NCBI RefSeq assembly: GCF_003724155.1
Contig: NZ_RJJQ01000005.1
Location: forward strand, 62,001 to 126,000
Length of the DNA: 64,000 nucleotides
Origin: Flexivirga caeni
GTDB taxonomy: Bacteria; Actinomycetota; Actinomycetes; Actinomycetales; Dermatophilaceae
Reading direction: 5' to 3'
Below, piece after piece: positions 1 through 8,819 of the stretch. Both the position numbers and the translations under genes were made by a program. The notes beneath the pieces are model-generated. The model was not told the DNA's origin and made no database searches. It saw only the letters and a program-made list of their open reading frames with translations. Position 1 is the first letter of the stretch; the number at the start of each line of letters is the position of its first letter.

Positions 1-53
1 GAACGGGGGCGGCACGCACCCAGGTTGCCCTCCCGACGTGAAAACATGACCTC

Positions 54-1469
54 GTGGCCGACCGACTGAGCGCGCTCGATGCGTCGTTTTTCTACCTGCA
101 GGACCGTTCGACGCCGATGCATGTCGGCTCGGTGCTGATCTTCGAACCGACCGGAGGCGGATTCGACTACGAACAGCTGGTCGGCCTGGTCAGCAACCGC
201 ATCGCGTTCGTGCCGCGGTACCGGCAGAAGGTGCGCCAGCTACCGGCGCGGCTGCTGCCGCCGATGTGGGTCGATGACGACGAGTTCGATGTCAGCTACC
301 ACGTGCGCCGGTCGGCGCTGCCCAAACCGGGCACGGCAGAGCAGCTCGAGGAGTTCGTCGGCCGGGTGCAGGCGCGGCCGCTCGACCCGGACCGGCCCCT
401 GTGGGAGCTCTACCTCGTCGACGGGCTCGCCGGCGGCCGGTTCGCCATCGTCACCAAGACGCACATCGCCCTGGTCGATGGCATCCACGCGATCGACATC
501 GGCCAGATCATCGTCGACCCGGAGGCCACTCGCGAGCACCCGATCCCGCAGACGTGGCGGGCGGCGCGGCCACCGAACGCGCTGGAGCTGGTCGCAGCCG
601 TCGCCGGAGACGTCGCGCGCAACCCGCGCAGCGCCGGCCAGTTGCTGGCCGGAGGGATCGGCGGGGTCGTGTCCGGCGCGGGACGGCTGACTCGCAGGGG
701 CGTCTCCGGCGCGGCCTCGGCGACCGGCGTGCTCGCGCGGATGGCGGCGAGCCCCGCGCCCGACAGCGTGCTCAACCGCACGGTGAGCGCCCACCGCAGG
801 TTCGTGATGGTCTCGACCGGCCTGGATACCTATCGCCGGGTCCGCGCGCAATGTCCCGAGAGTGTCACCGTGCACGACGTCGTGCTCGCGACCATCACCG
901 GGGCGCTGCGGGGCTGGCTGCTTGCGCGCGGTGAAGCGGTGCCCGGCGCCGAGACGGTCCGCGCGCTCGTCCCCCTCAGCGTCGAGCACGAGGACGGTGA
1001 GGGCGAAGAGGTGTCGCCGATGTTCGTCGACCTGCCAGTCGGCGAGGCGCGCCCGATGATGCGGCTGCACCAGATCGCCTACGCGACGGCGGCCCAGCTG
1101 GAAGGCGGCGGGCCGGCCGTCGACGCTGCCTCGATCGCCGGTCTCGCCGGTTTCGCGCCGCCGACGTTGCACTCGCTCGGCGCTCGGCTCGGCAACGCCA
1201 TGTCGCGTCGCATGTTCAACCTGGTCGTCACGAACGTGCCCGGCCCGCAGCGCGTGCTGTATGCCGGTGACGCTCCGATGGTCGAGAGCTACCCCGTCAT
1301 ACCGCTGCCGAAGGGGCAGACCCTGTCGATCGGCCTGACGTCATACAACGGGCGGGTCGACTTCGGGCTGACCGCCGATCGCGACGCGATGCCCGACCTC
1401 GAGCTGTTTGGCCAGTGCCTGGCCGACGCGCTCGCCGAGCTACTGGACGAAACGGAGACACGCCCATGA
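54..1469 (+). CDS. WS/DGAT-family acyltransferase with altered HHxxxDG motif
   Basis: The 471-residue protein has the layout of actinobacterial wax ester synthase/diacylglycerol acyltransferases, which acylate diacylglycerol or fatty alcohols at the membrane. The start MADRLSALDASFFYLQ and the PLWELYLVDGL block (about residues 117-127) fit the N-terminal acyltransferase domain. The C-terminal third has the NVPGP motif of the DUF1298-type domain. The catalytic motif reads HIALVDG (residues 137-143): the first His and the DG are present, but the second His, normally the catalytic base, is Ile. The start is GTG at 54; an ATG at 46 is out of frame and stops after 7 codons. The stop overlaps the next ATG (ATGA). 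Family assignment is firm; activity is doubtful. Confidence 0.88.
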   Translation: MADRLSALDASFFYLQDRSTPMHVGSVLIFEPTGGGFDYEQLVGLVSNRIAFVPRYRQKVRQLPARLLPPMWVDDDEFDVSYHVRRSALPKPGTAEQLEEFVGRVQARPLDPDRPLWELYLVDGLAGGRFAIVTKTHIALVDGIHAIDIGQIIVDPEATREHPIPQTWRAARPPNALELVAAVAGDVARNPRSAGQLLAGGIGGVVSGAGRLTRRGVSGAASATGVLARMAASPAPDSVLNRTVSAHRRFVMVSTGLDTYRRVRAQCPESVTVHDVVLATITGALRGWLLARGEAVPGAETVRALVPLSVEHEDGEGEEVSPMFVDLPVGEARPMMRLHQIAYATAAQLEGGGPAVDAASIAGLAGFAPPTLHSLGARLGNAMSRRMFNLVVTNVPGPQRVLYAGDAPMVESYPVIPLPKGQTLSIGLTSYNGRVDFGLTADRDAMPDLELFGQCLADALAELLDETETRP

Positions 1470-1876
1470 GGGTCTACCTGCCGCTGGACGTCGACGACCT
1501 GGAGGCGTTGCACCGGACGCGAGTGCTGCCCGCCGGCGCCCGTGCGGCGTTCGCGGTGACCGACCGGCTGCGGGCCGCGGCGCCGGCGGAGGACCTGGAA
1601 GGCCTGGAATATCTCGCGACCCAGGAGGCCGCGACCGCCGCGGCTGCGCGCGGGGGGCGAGTGGTCGCCGCGGTGGACATGCGCGACGAACACGTCACGG
1701 ATCAGCCGGATGGTGAATCCCCTTCTGCTGTGCGGGTTTCCGGCGAACTGCCGCAGCAGCATGTCGCCAGTTTCCACGTGCTGGACCCCGCCGGCGAGCG
1801 CGACGTCGACGCCGACCTCGAGCTGTCCTGGTATGACGCGACCGAACTCGCCCTGGTGCTGGAAACGGTTTCCTGA
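1466..1876 (+). CDS. DUF6912 family small protein
   Basis: A 136-residue soluble protein starting MRVYLPLDVDDLEAL, which I recognise as the actinobacterial DUF6912 type (function unknown). It has an Ala-rich helical middle and ends in an acidic region with WYDATELALVL. There is no signal peptide or membrane segment. The ATG at 1466 overlaps the stop of the acyltransferase by four bases, so the two are probably translationally coupled. Start choice is clear from this overlap. No function can be inferred beyond cotranscription. Confidence 0.8.
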   Translation: MRVYLPLDVDDLEALHRTRVLPAGARAAFAVTDRLRAAAPAEDLEGLEYLATQEAATAAAARGGRVVAAVDMRDEHVTDQPDGESPSAVRVSGELPQQHVASFHVLDPAGERDVDADLELSWYDATELALVLETVS

Positions 1877-1965
1877 TGGGGTCTGCCCGACCACGCTGAG
1901 GGGGAATCCGAAACAATTCGGTGCGGGACTGTGGAGTAACCGCCGGAAGATGGCAAAGTCTCACT

Positions 1966-4900
1966 GTGCAATCCGTCCCCCGAACTCTGAACCGCATCGC
2001 CATCGTCAACCGTGGAGAGTCCGCCATGCGGCTCATCCACGCGGTGCGCGACGTCAACGCCCGGCGCGCCCTCGAAGGCGACAGCTCGCCGCTGCAGACC
2101 ATCGCGTTCCACACCGATGTCGATGCTGGTGCCGCCTTTGCCCGCGAGGCCGACGAAGCTCACCTGATCGGTGCTGCCGCTGACCGGCCCTACCTCGACC
2201 TGGCCGCGCTGGAGCGGGCACTCGTCGACGCCCGAGCCGATGCCGCGTGGGTCGGCTGGGGATTCGTCGCCGAGGACCCCGCGTTCGCGGAGCTGTGCGA
2301 CCGGCTCGGGGTGACGTTCATCGGCCCGTCCGCCGACGCGATGCGCCGGCTCGGCGACAAGATCGGCTCCAAACTGATCGCCGAGGAGGTCGGCGTCCCG
2401 GTCGCGCCCTGGAGCCGCGGCGGGGTGGACACGCTGGACGAGGCGCTCGAAGCCGCCGAACGCATCGGCTATCCGCTGATGCTCAAGGCGACTGCGGGCG
2501 GCGGTGGCCGCGGCATCCGCAAGGTCTCCGGGCCGGCTGATCTGGAGGACGCCTACCAGCGCACCCGCGACGAGGCGGAGCGCGCGTTCGGCTCCGGCGT
2601 GGTCTTCCTGGAGAAGCTGGTCACCGGCGCACGGCACGTCGAGGTGCAGGTCATCGCCGACGGTCAGGGCACCGCGTGGGCGGTCGGGGTGCGTGACTGC
2701 TCGGTGCAGCGTCGCAACCAGAAGATCATCGAGGAATCCGCCTCGCCGCTGCTGGATGCCGACCAGTCCGGTGAGCTGAAGGCCAGCGCCGAGCGCCTGG
2801 CACTCGCGGTCGACTATCTGGGGGCCGGCACGGTCGAGTTCCTCTATCACCCGGCCGAGCGGACGTTCGCATTCCTGGAGGTCAACACCCGGCTGCAGGT
2901 CGAGCATCCGATCACCGAGACCGTCACCGGCCTGGACCTGGTGGCGCTGCAGCTGCAGGTCGCCTCGGGACAGCCGCTGCGCGGTGAGCGCCCGGTGGAG
3001 CGCGGGCATGCCGTCGAGGCGCGGCTGAACGCCGAGGATCCCGACCGTGATTTCGCGCCGGCGCCCGGTCGCATCGCGCGACTGGAACTCCCGGCCGGCC
3101 CCGGCATACGGGTCGATACGGGTGTCTCCGAAGGTGACACGATCCCGGCCGATTTCGATTCGATGATCGCCAAGATCATCGCCCACGGTGCCACCCGCGA
3201 CGAGGCGCTGGCCCGGTTGCGGCGCGCGATGGACGAGACGACGGTGATCATCGAGGGCGGCGTCACCAACAAGAGCTTCGTGCTCGAACTGCTGGCTCAG
3301 CCCGAGATCACCCGTGGCACGCCGGAGTGGGCCGACACCGGGTGGATCGACCGGATGCGCGCCACGGGCCGCCTTGCCGATCACCCGCACTCCGGTGTCG
3401 CGCTGGTCGCCGCCGCGATCGAGGGGTATGCCGAGAGGGAACGCGCGGAGATCGCGGGCTTCCTGGACACGGCACACGGTGGCCGTCCGCAGGTGCATCA
3501 CGACCCGGACGGCAGCACCGAGCTGAAGCTGCGCGGCGAGACGTTCTCGGTGGCGGTGCGCCGGGTCAGCCCCTCCGACTACCGCGTCAGTGTGACCGCC
3601 GGTGCGCAGACCCGCACGGTGGACGCGTCGCTGGTGCGCCTGGACGACGTGCACAGCCGGCTGCTCGTCGACGGCGAGCCGTTCCGGGTGTCGAGCGCCT
3701 CGCACGGCCCAACGCAGCTGATCGAGGTCAACGGTGTCACCCACCGGATCAGCCGCGACGAGGGCGGCGTGATGCGCGCGCCCGCGCCGGCGCTGATCGT
3801 CGCGACCCCGGTCGCCGTCGGCGACGAGGTCAGTGCCGGCGATCCGGTGCTGGTCCTGGAGTCGATGAAGATGGAAACCGTGCTCCCCGCGCCGTTCAGC
3901 GGGCGCGTACGCGAGTTGCTGGTCCGTCCGGGCACCCAGGTCGAGACGGGCGTGCCGCTGGTGCGGCTCGAGCCCACCGGCGAGGCGGAGGAGGAGGTCG
4001 CCGAGGTCACCGCCACCGACCTGGGGCTGCCGACCGACGAGCGGGTCCGCACCAAGGCCGAGCGCGACGCCGCCGCGATGAGCACGTTGCGCTCCGCGCT
4101 GATGGGGTATGACGTGGGCCCCGCCCAGCGTCTCGTCACGCTGCGCCGCTACCTGGACGAGCGGGACACCACGGCGCCGCCGAGCGCCGACGAGCTCGGC
4201 CTGCTGGAGATGTTCGCCGACTTCGCCGAGCTGAGCCGCAACCGGCCGGCCCGCGACGAGGCGCATGTGGAGCTTCGGGTGCACAGCTCCCGCGAGCATT
4301 TTCAGACCTATTTGCGCAGTCTCGACCTGGCGCGCGGCGACCTGCCGGATTCGTTCCGCAGCAAGCTGCTTCGCGTGTTGCGCCACTACGGCATCAGCGA
4401 CCTTGATCGCACGCCGGCGCTGGAGGAGGCGCTGTTCCGCATCTTCCTCGCGCAGCAGGAGGTCAGCGACGTCGATATCGCGGTGCAGCTGCTGCGCAGC
4501 TGGCTGTCGGTGCCCGCACCGACCGACGCGGGCGGAGCGCGGGCGCTGCTCGAAGACGTCGTGCGCGCCACCCAGCGCCGGTTCGCCGTGGTCGGAGACC
4601 TGGCCAGGTCGGTGCGCTTCGGCTGGTTCGACCAGCCGATCGTGGACGTCGAGCGCTCCAGCGTGCTGGGAGGCGTGGCCGACGAGATCGCCGCGCTCGC
4701 CGACCCGGCTGCCCCGGAGAGGGAAGCGCGCATCGAGGCGCTCACCGCCATACCAGAGCAGCTCGTGGGGTTCCTGCGCGACCGGCTCTACGCCGACCCC
4801 AGCGCGATTGGCAACGCGTCCGAGCCGATGCTGGAAGTGCTGATCCGCCGGCACTACCTCGAGTACGACCTGCGTGACCTGCACGCCGGCCGGGTCGGCG

Positions 4901-7470
4901 CGCGTCCGACGGCGCGCGCCGAATACCAGTCGGAGCGCCACGGCCGGACACGCGTGGTGGCCACGGTCGGCGACATCGCGCAGGTGCGCGACGGTTCGCT
5001 GGCGTCGGACCTGAACCACGAGCCGTCCGCCGGTCACGACACGGTGTTGGAGATCTACCTGCGCTGGGCCGACCAGCCCATGCAGGCGGACGCCGTGCGC
5101 GACGCGCTGCTGGAGTTGTTGCGGGCGCAGCACTTCGCGCAGGTTCCGCGCCGCGTCTCGTTCGCGGTGTGCCCGCCCGCGCCGCGGCCGGTCGACTACT
5201 TCACCTTCCGCCCCGACGGCGACGGCGGCTGGTCCGAGGACGACCTGGTGCGCGGGATGCACCCGATGGTGGGGCGCCGGCTCAACCTGTGGCGGCTGCG
5301 CGAGTTCGACGTACGCCGCCTGGACGCACCCGACGACGTGCTGTTGCTCGACTGTGTGGCGCGCAGCAACCCGTCGGACCACCGGCTGATCGCGCTGGCG
5401 CAGGTGCGGCAGCTCGCGGTGGTGCGCGACGAGGAAGGCAACGTCGTCGCGCTGCCGCACGCGGAGCGGGCGGTCGAGAACTGCCTGGAGGCGATCCGCC
5501 GGGTGCGTGCGTCCCACGGGCGCGGGCGCAACCCGCTGGACGTCAATCATGTCTGGGTGACCGTCTGGCCACCGGTCGAGGCGGACGTCGCGCAGTTGGC
5601 GGCGCTGCAGTCCAAGATCACGCCGCTCACCGAGGGTGCCGGCATCGAAGAGGTGCTCGCGCAGGGACGGGTCGAGGACGGGCAGGGCAACCTGGTGCCG
5701 ATCGCGATCCGCTTCCACGCAACCCCCGGGGCCGGGGTTTCCGCCGAGATCACCGAGCCGCCCACCGAGCCGCTCGCACCGCTCGACGACTACGCCGGCA
5801 AGGTCTTGCGCGCGCGTCGCCGTGGTTTGGTCTACCCCTACGAACTCGAGCAGAACCTCGCTGGCGCAGGCAGTTTCGTGGAGTACGACTTCGATGAGCA
5901 GGGTCAGCTCGTACCAGTTGACCGGCCCCGCGGCCAGAACACTGCAGGCATCATCGTCGGCGTCGTCAGCACGCCGAGCGACCTCTACCCCGAGGGCATC
6001 ACCCGCGTGGTGCTCGCCGGCGACCCGATCAAGTCGCTGGGTGCGCTTGCCGAGCCGGAGTGCAGCAGGGTCGTCGCGGCGATCGACCTCGCCGAGCGGA
6101 TGCAGGTGCCGGTCGAATGGTTCGCCGTCTCCGCCGGTGCGCGGGTCTCGATGAGCAGCGGCAGCGAGAACCTCGACTGGGTCGCGGTCGGCTTGAAGCG
6201 CATCGTGGAGTTCACGCAGGCGGGCGGCGAGATCAACATCGTCGTCGCGGGCATCAACGTGGGCGGTCAGCCGTACTGGAACGCCGAGGCGACGATGCTG
6301 ATGCACACCAAGGGCATCCTGGTGATGACTCCGGACAGCGCGATGGTGCTGACCGGCAAGCAGACGCTCGACTTTGCCGGGAGCGTCTCCGCCGAGGACA
6401 ACTTCGGCATCGGCGGTTACGACCGGGTGATGGGCCCGAACGGCCAGGCGCAGTATTGGGTGCCCGATCTGGCCGGTGCGCTCGGCGTGCTGATGCGGCA
6501 CTACGAGCACACGTATGTCGTTCCGGGAGAGCCCGGTCCGCGTCGCGCGGCCACCGGCGACCCGGTCGACCGTGACATCTCCACCAGCCCGCACGACGGC
6601 GACTTCGACACCGTCGGCGACATCTTCTCTGCGGAGTTCAACCCCGACCGCAAGCGGGCGTTCGACATCCGCAGCGTCATGCGCGCCGTCGCCGACAGCG
6701 ACCACTCGATGCTGGAGCGGTGGGCCGGTATGGCGGACGCCGAAACCGCTGTCACCGTTGACGCTCGCATCGGAGGGTTCCCGGTCAGCCTCATCGGCAT
6801 CGAGTCCAAACCTGTTGCACGACAAGGTTTCCCGCCCACCGATGGTCCCGACACCTACACCGCGGGGACGCTCTTCCCGCGGTCGTCGAAGAAGGTCGCG
6901 CGCGCAATCAACTCGGCGTCCGGCAACCGCCCGGTCGTGGTGCTCGCCAACCTGTCGGGTTTCGACGGGTCACCGGAGTCGATGCGCAACCTGCAGTTGG
7001 AGTATGGCGCCGAGATCGGCCGGGCCATCGTCAACTTCGAGGGCCCGATCGTCTTCTGTGTCATCTCCCGCTATCACGGCGGCGCGTTCGTGGTCTTCTC
7101 CAAGCGGCTCAACCCGCAGATGACGGTGCTTGCTGTGGACGGCTCGTTCGCGTCGGTGCTGGGGGGTGCGCCCGCGGCTGCGGTGGTGTTCGCCTCGGAG
7201 GTCGCCAAACGTGCTGCGGCAGACCCTGCGCTGGCCGAGTTGCAACAGCGGATCGACGGTGCGCAGGGAGCCGAACGTGCAGCGTTGATCGTCGAACTCG
7301 ACGATCTGCAGGCCAGCCTGCGCGCAGCGAAGATTGCCGAGATCGCCTCGGAGTTCGACAGCGTTCACGACATACATCGAGCCGTGCAGGTCGGCTCGGT
7401 CGACGAAGTCGTCGCCGCCTCCGAGTTGCGCCCGAAGATCGTCGAGACCCTGGTGCGTGCCCTCGGCTGA
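1966..7470 (+). CDS. Fused biotin-dependent acyl-CoA carboxylase (BC-BCCP-CT)
   Basis: At about 1834 residues, this single chain contains all parts of a biotin-dependent carboxylase. The biotin carboxylase comes first, with RIAIVNRGESAM near the N-terminus, the ATP-grasp glycine loop KATAGGGGRGI near residue 173 and EVNTRLQVEHP near 305. The biotin-carrier domain (about 605-668) has biotinyl Lys635 in ESMKMET. A long middle region of about 690-1300 lacks motifs I can name. The carboxyltransferase N and C halves (about 1300-1830) include GINVGGQPYW and a Gly-rich C half. Databases often call this type fused acetyl/propionyl-CoA carboxylase alpha/methylmalonyl-CoA decarboxylase alpha; the acyl-CoA substrate is not visible. 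I prefer GTG 1966 because homology begins just after it; GTG 1921 is also in frame. Confidence 0.9.
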   Translation: MQSVPRTLNRIAIVNRGESAMRLIHAVRDVNARRALEGDSSPLQTIAFHTDVDAGAAFAREADEAHLIGAAADRPYLDLAALERALVDARADAAWVGWGFVAEDPAFAELCDRLGVTFIGPSADAMRRLGDKIGSKLIAEEVGVPVAPWSRGGVDTLDEALEAAERIGYPLMLKATAGGGGRGIRKVSGPADLEDAYQRTRDEAERAFGSGVVFLEKLVTGARHVEVQVIADGQGTAWAVGVRDCSVQRRNQKIIEESASPLLDADQSGELKASAERLALAVDYLGAGTVEFLYHPAERTFAFLEVNTRLQVEHPITETVTGLDLVALQLQVASGQPLRGERPVERGHAVEARLNAEDPDRDFAPAPGRIARLELPAGPGIRVDTGVSEGDTIPADFDSMIAKIIAHGATRDEALARLRRAMDETTVIIEGGVTNKSFVLELLAQPEITRGTPEWADTGWIDRMRATGRLADHPHSGVALVAAAIEGYAERERAEIAGFLDTAHGGRPQVHHDPDGSTELKLRGETFSVAVRRVSPSDYRVSVTAGAQTRTVDASLVRLDDVHSRLLVDGEPFRVSSASHGPTQLIEVNGVTHRISRDEGGVMRAPAPALIVATPVAVGDEVSAGDPVLVLESMKMETVLPAPFSGRVRELLVRPGTQVETGVPLVRLEPTGEAEEEVAEVTATDLGLPTDERVRTKAERDAAAMSTLRSALMGYDVGPAQRLVTLRRYLDERDTTAPPSADELGLLEMFADFAELSRNRPARDEAHVELRVHSSREHFQTYLRSLDLARGDLPDSFRSKLLRVLRHYGISDLDRTPALEEALFRIFLAQQEVSDVDIAVQLLRSWLSVPAPTDAGGARALLEDVVRATQRRFAVVGDLARSVRFGWFDQPIVDVERSSVLGGVADEIAALADPAAPEREARIEALTAIPEQLVGFLRDRLYADPSAIGNASEPMLEVLIRRHYLEYDLRDLHAGRVGARPTARAEYQSERHGRTRVVATVGDIAQVRDGSLASDLNHEPSAGHDTVLEIYLRWADQPMQADAVRDALLELLRAQHFAQVPRRVSFAVCPPAPRPVDYFTFRPDGDGGWSEDDLVRGMHPMVGRRLNLWRLREFDVRRLDAPDDVLLLDCVARSNPSDHRLIALAQVRQLAVVRDEEGNVVALPHAERAVENCLEAIRRVRASHGRGRNPLDVNHVWVTVWPPVEADVAQLAALQSKITPLTEGAGIEEVLAQGRVEDGQGNLVPIAIRFHATPGAGVSAEITEPPTEPLAPLDDYAGKVLRARRRGLVYPYELEQNLAGAGSFVEYDFDEQGQLVPVDRPRGQNTAGIIVGVVSTPSDLYPEGITRVVLAGDPIKSLGALAEPECSRVVAAIDLAERMQVPVEWFAVSAGARVSMSSGSENLDWVAVGLKRIVEFTQAGGEINIVVAGINVGGQPYWNAEATMLMHTKGILVMTPDSAMVLTGKQTLDFAGSVSAEDNFGIGGYDRVMGPNGQAQYWVPDLAGALGVLMRHYEHTYVVPGEPGPRRAATGDPVDRDISTSPHDGDFDTVGDIFSAEFNPDRKRAFDIRSVMRAVADSDHSMLERWAGMADAETAVTVDARIGGFPVSLIGIESKPVARQGFPPTDGPDTYTAGTLFPRSSKKVARAINSASGNRPVVVLANLSGFDGSPESMRNLQLEYGAEIGRAIVNFEGPIVFCVISRYHGGAFVVFSKRLNPQMTVLAVDGSFASVLGGAPAAAVVFASEVAKRAAADPALAELQQRIDGAQGAERAALIVELDDLQASLRAAKIAEIASEFDSVHDIHRAVQVGSVDEVVAASELRPKIVETLVRALG

Positions 7471-7506
7471 GTGCGACGGGGCGCGGGCAGGGGACGTGTG
7501 GGCGGC

Positions 7507-7550
7507 GCCGACACCCCGCACCGCCGACACCCCGCACACGCGCCCACACC
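7507..7550. repeat. Short tandem GCCGACACCCCGCAC repeats
   Basis: Two 16-nt units sharing the same first 15 bases lie at 7507-7522 and 7523-7538, followed by a degraded third copy (CCCACACCCCGCG, around 7543-7555). They fill the gap between the convergent carboxylase and DUF2505 genes. There is no clear hairpin with a T tract, so a terminator role is not shown. Confidence 0.6.
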
Positions 7551-7560
7551 CCGCGCGAAG

Positions 7561-8052
7561 TCAGCCGGCCAGATACTTCGCACCCGTCTCGGCTTCGATC
7601 CGCACGCCGCTGGAAATTGCTGGGGCGGAAGCGGATTCGACTTTCGAACCGAAGAGCGGGATCCGGGCTCGCAGGTCTCCGGAGACCACCATCGACGTGT
7701 GGTCGCCGTCCGGGGTCATCCGGATCTGCCCGGTGTAGTCGATCGGCAGTCCGCTGATCGACACGGTGAGGTCGGCGCTGCGGACATCGTCGGCGTCCGC
7801 AGTGCCCCACCGCTGAATCTCGACGATCCGCAACGTCTTGCCGATGAGTCGCGAAACGTTGTCGGGTAGCCCGTCGGTCGACATCTCGCGGTGCGTCTCG
7901 ATCACGTCTCCCGGAGGCTGGGCATCGATGGTTACCGAATGGGTGAGCGCCCCGGTCGCTGCGCACTTGGACTCCTGAAACGCCGGGTCCAGCAGCATGG
8001 CGAACACCCGGTCTGCGGGCGCGTCGTAGGTCCAGGTCTCCTCGATCTTCAT
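7561..8052 (-). CDS. DUF2505 (SRPBCC-like) family protein
   Basis: A 163-residue protein starting MKIEETWTYDAPADRVFAML, the typical opening of DUF2505, an actinobacterial branch of the START/SRPBCC fold that binds hydrophobic ligands. Internal strands such as ISGLPIDYTGQIRM and the closing amphipathic helix fit that fold. No catalytic residue is evident. The gene lies 19 bases after the stop of a helical-protein gene on the same strand, so they are likely one transcript. It converges on the carboxylase gene. The ligand is unknown. Confidence 0.8.
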   Translation of the reverse strand: MKIEETWTYDAPADRVFAMLLDPAFQESKCAATGALTHSVTIDAQPPGDVIETHREMSTDGLPDNVSRLIGKTLRIVEIQRWGTADADDVRSADLTVSISGLPIDYTGQIRMTPDGDHTSMVVSGDLRARIPLFGSKVESASAPAISSGVRIEAETGAKYLAG

Positions 8053-8071
8053 GCCGGAAGCGTACTGATCC

Positions 8072-8644
8072 CTACCCGGGCAGCGTGGCCGCCGCGACGA
8101 TTCGCGTGGCGTGTTCGGCTCGTACGACGCGGCCCAGCACCTGATCGGCCTGACCTGTGACGTCTTCGGCGAGGCGCCGCGATTCGGCGCGGAGCGTCTC
8201 GGCCAAAGTTCGCAGCGCCACGGACAGCCTGCTCAGGGCGTCGGCAATGTCGTTGCCGTGCTTGCGAATCGGCTCGTCGAGACCACATGCCGCGGTCCGG
8301 CGGATCGCTTCCGCGACGCGGTGCAGCTCAGTGGCCGCGTCCTCCAGGCTGGCGGCATCCGCCGGTATGGCGCCCGCCCGCACCTGCTCGGCCAGCCGCT
8401 TGCTGGCGCGTGCCGGGCGACTCGTGGCCGGGTCCGGCAGCACCGCGTCGAGGTGGGCGCTCACCGGGGCGCGCGGCACGCGCAATTCGGCGAGTTCGTC
8501 GTGCCAGCGCAGCAGCTCCTCGGCGGCTCGCTCGATCGCGTCAGCACACGCCTCCGCCGTCTCGAACTCCGCGGGATCGGTCTGGATGCTCAGCAGCCGC
8601 GGCACGAGGAGGGCAACGCCTCGGGTCCGGTCGCTGGTCTGCAT
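8072..8644 (-). CDS. Hypothetical helical protein
   Basis: A 190-residue protein rich in Ala, Glu, Arg and Leu, mostly predicted helix with heptad-like stretches, for example around the ERAAEELLRWHDELAEL and ADALSRLSVALRTLAETL segments. It has no signal peptide, membrane segment or recognised motif. I chose ATG 8644 because homology-like composition starts at MQTSDRTRGVALLVPRLL; the same frame stays open upstream but would overlap the glutamate dehydrogenase start. It is divergent from gdh and probably cotranscribed with the DUF2505 gene. Function is unknown. Confidence 0.6.
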   Translation of the reverse strand: MQTSDRTRGVALLVPRLLSIQTDPAEFETAEACADAIERAAEELLRWHDELAELRVPRAPVSAHLDAVLPDPATSRPARASKRLAEQVRAGAIPADAASLEDAATELHRVAEAIRRTAACGLDEPIRKHGNDIADALSRLSVALRTLAETLRAESRRLAEDVTGQADQVLGRVVRAEHATRIVAAATLPG

Positions 8645-8819
8645 CCCCGGCAGACTAACGCGGTGCGGGGCGATGCGCGAAAGGTGTGATGCCAACCGCG
8701 TGACAGGCAGGCACCTCGTGGTGTGCCCGCCTGTGGCGTGGGACACCCCCGGGACTACCCTCGGCCGTGGGCGACAACGAGGTCGTCCGATGAGTCTCAG
8801 GCGAGGGCCGAAGAACACC

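Noticed and set aside
1702-6825. A 5.1-kb open frame on the minus strand opposite the carboxylase
   Set aside because: Its product is a low-complexity run rich in Arg, His, Asp, Val and Gln with no domain. It is the usual shadow of a GC-rich gene whose third positions avoid stop codons on the other strand.
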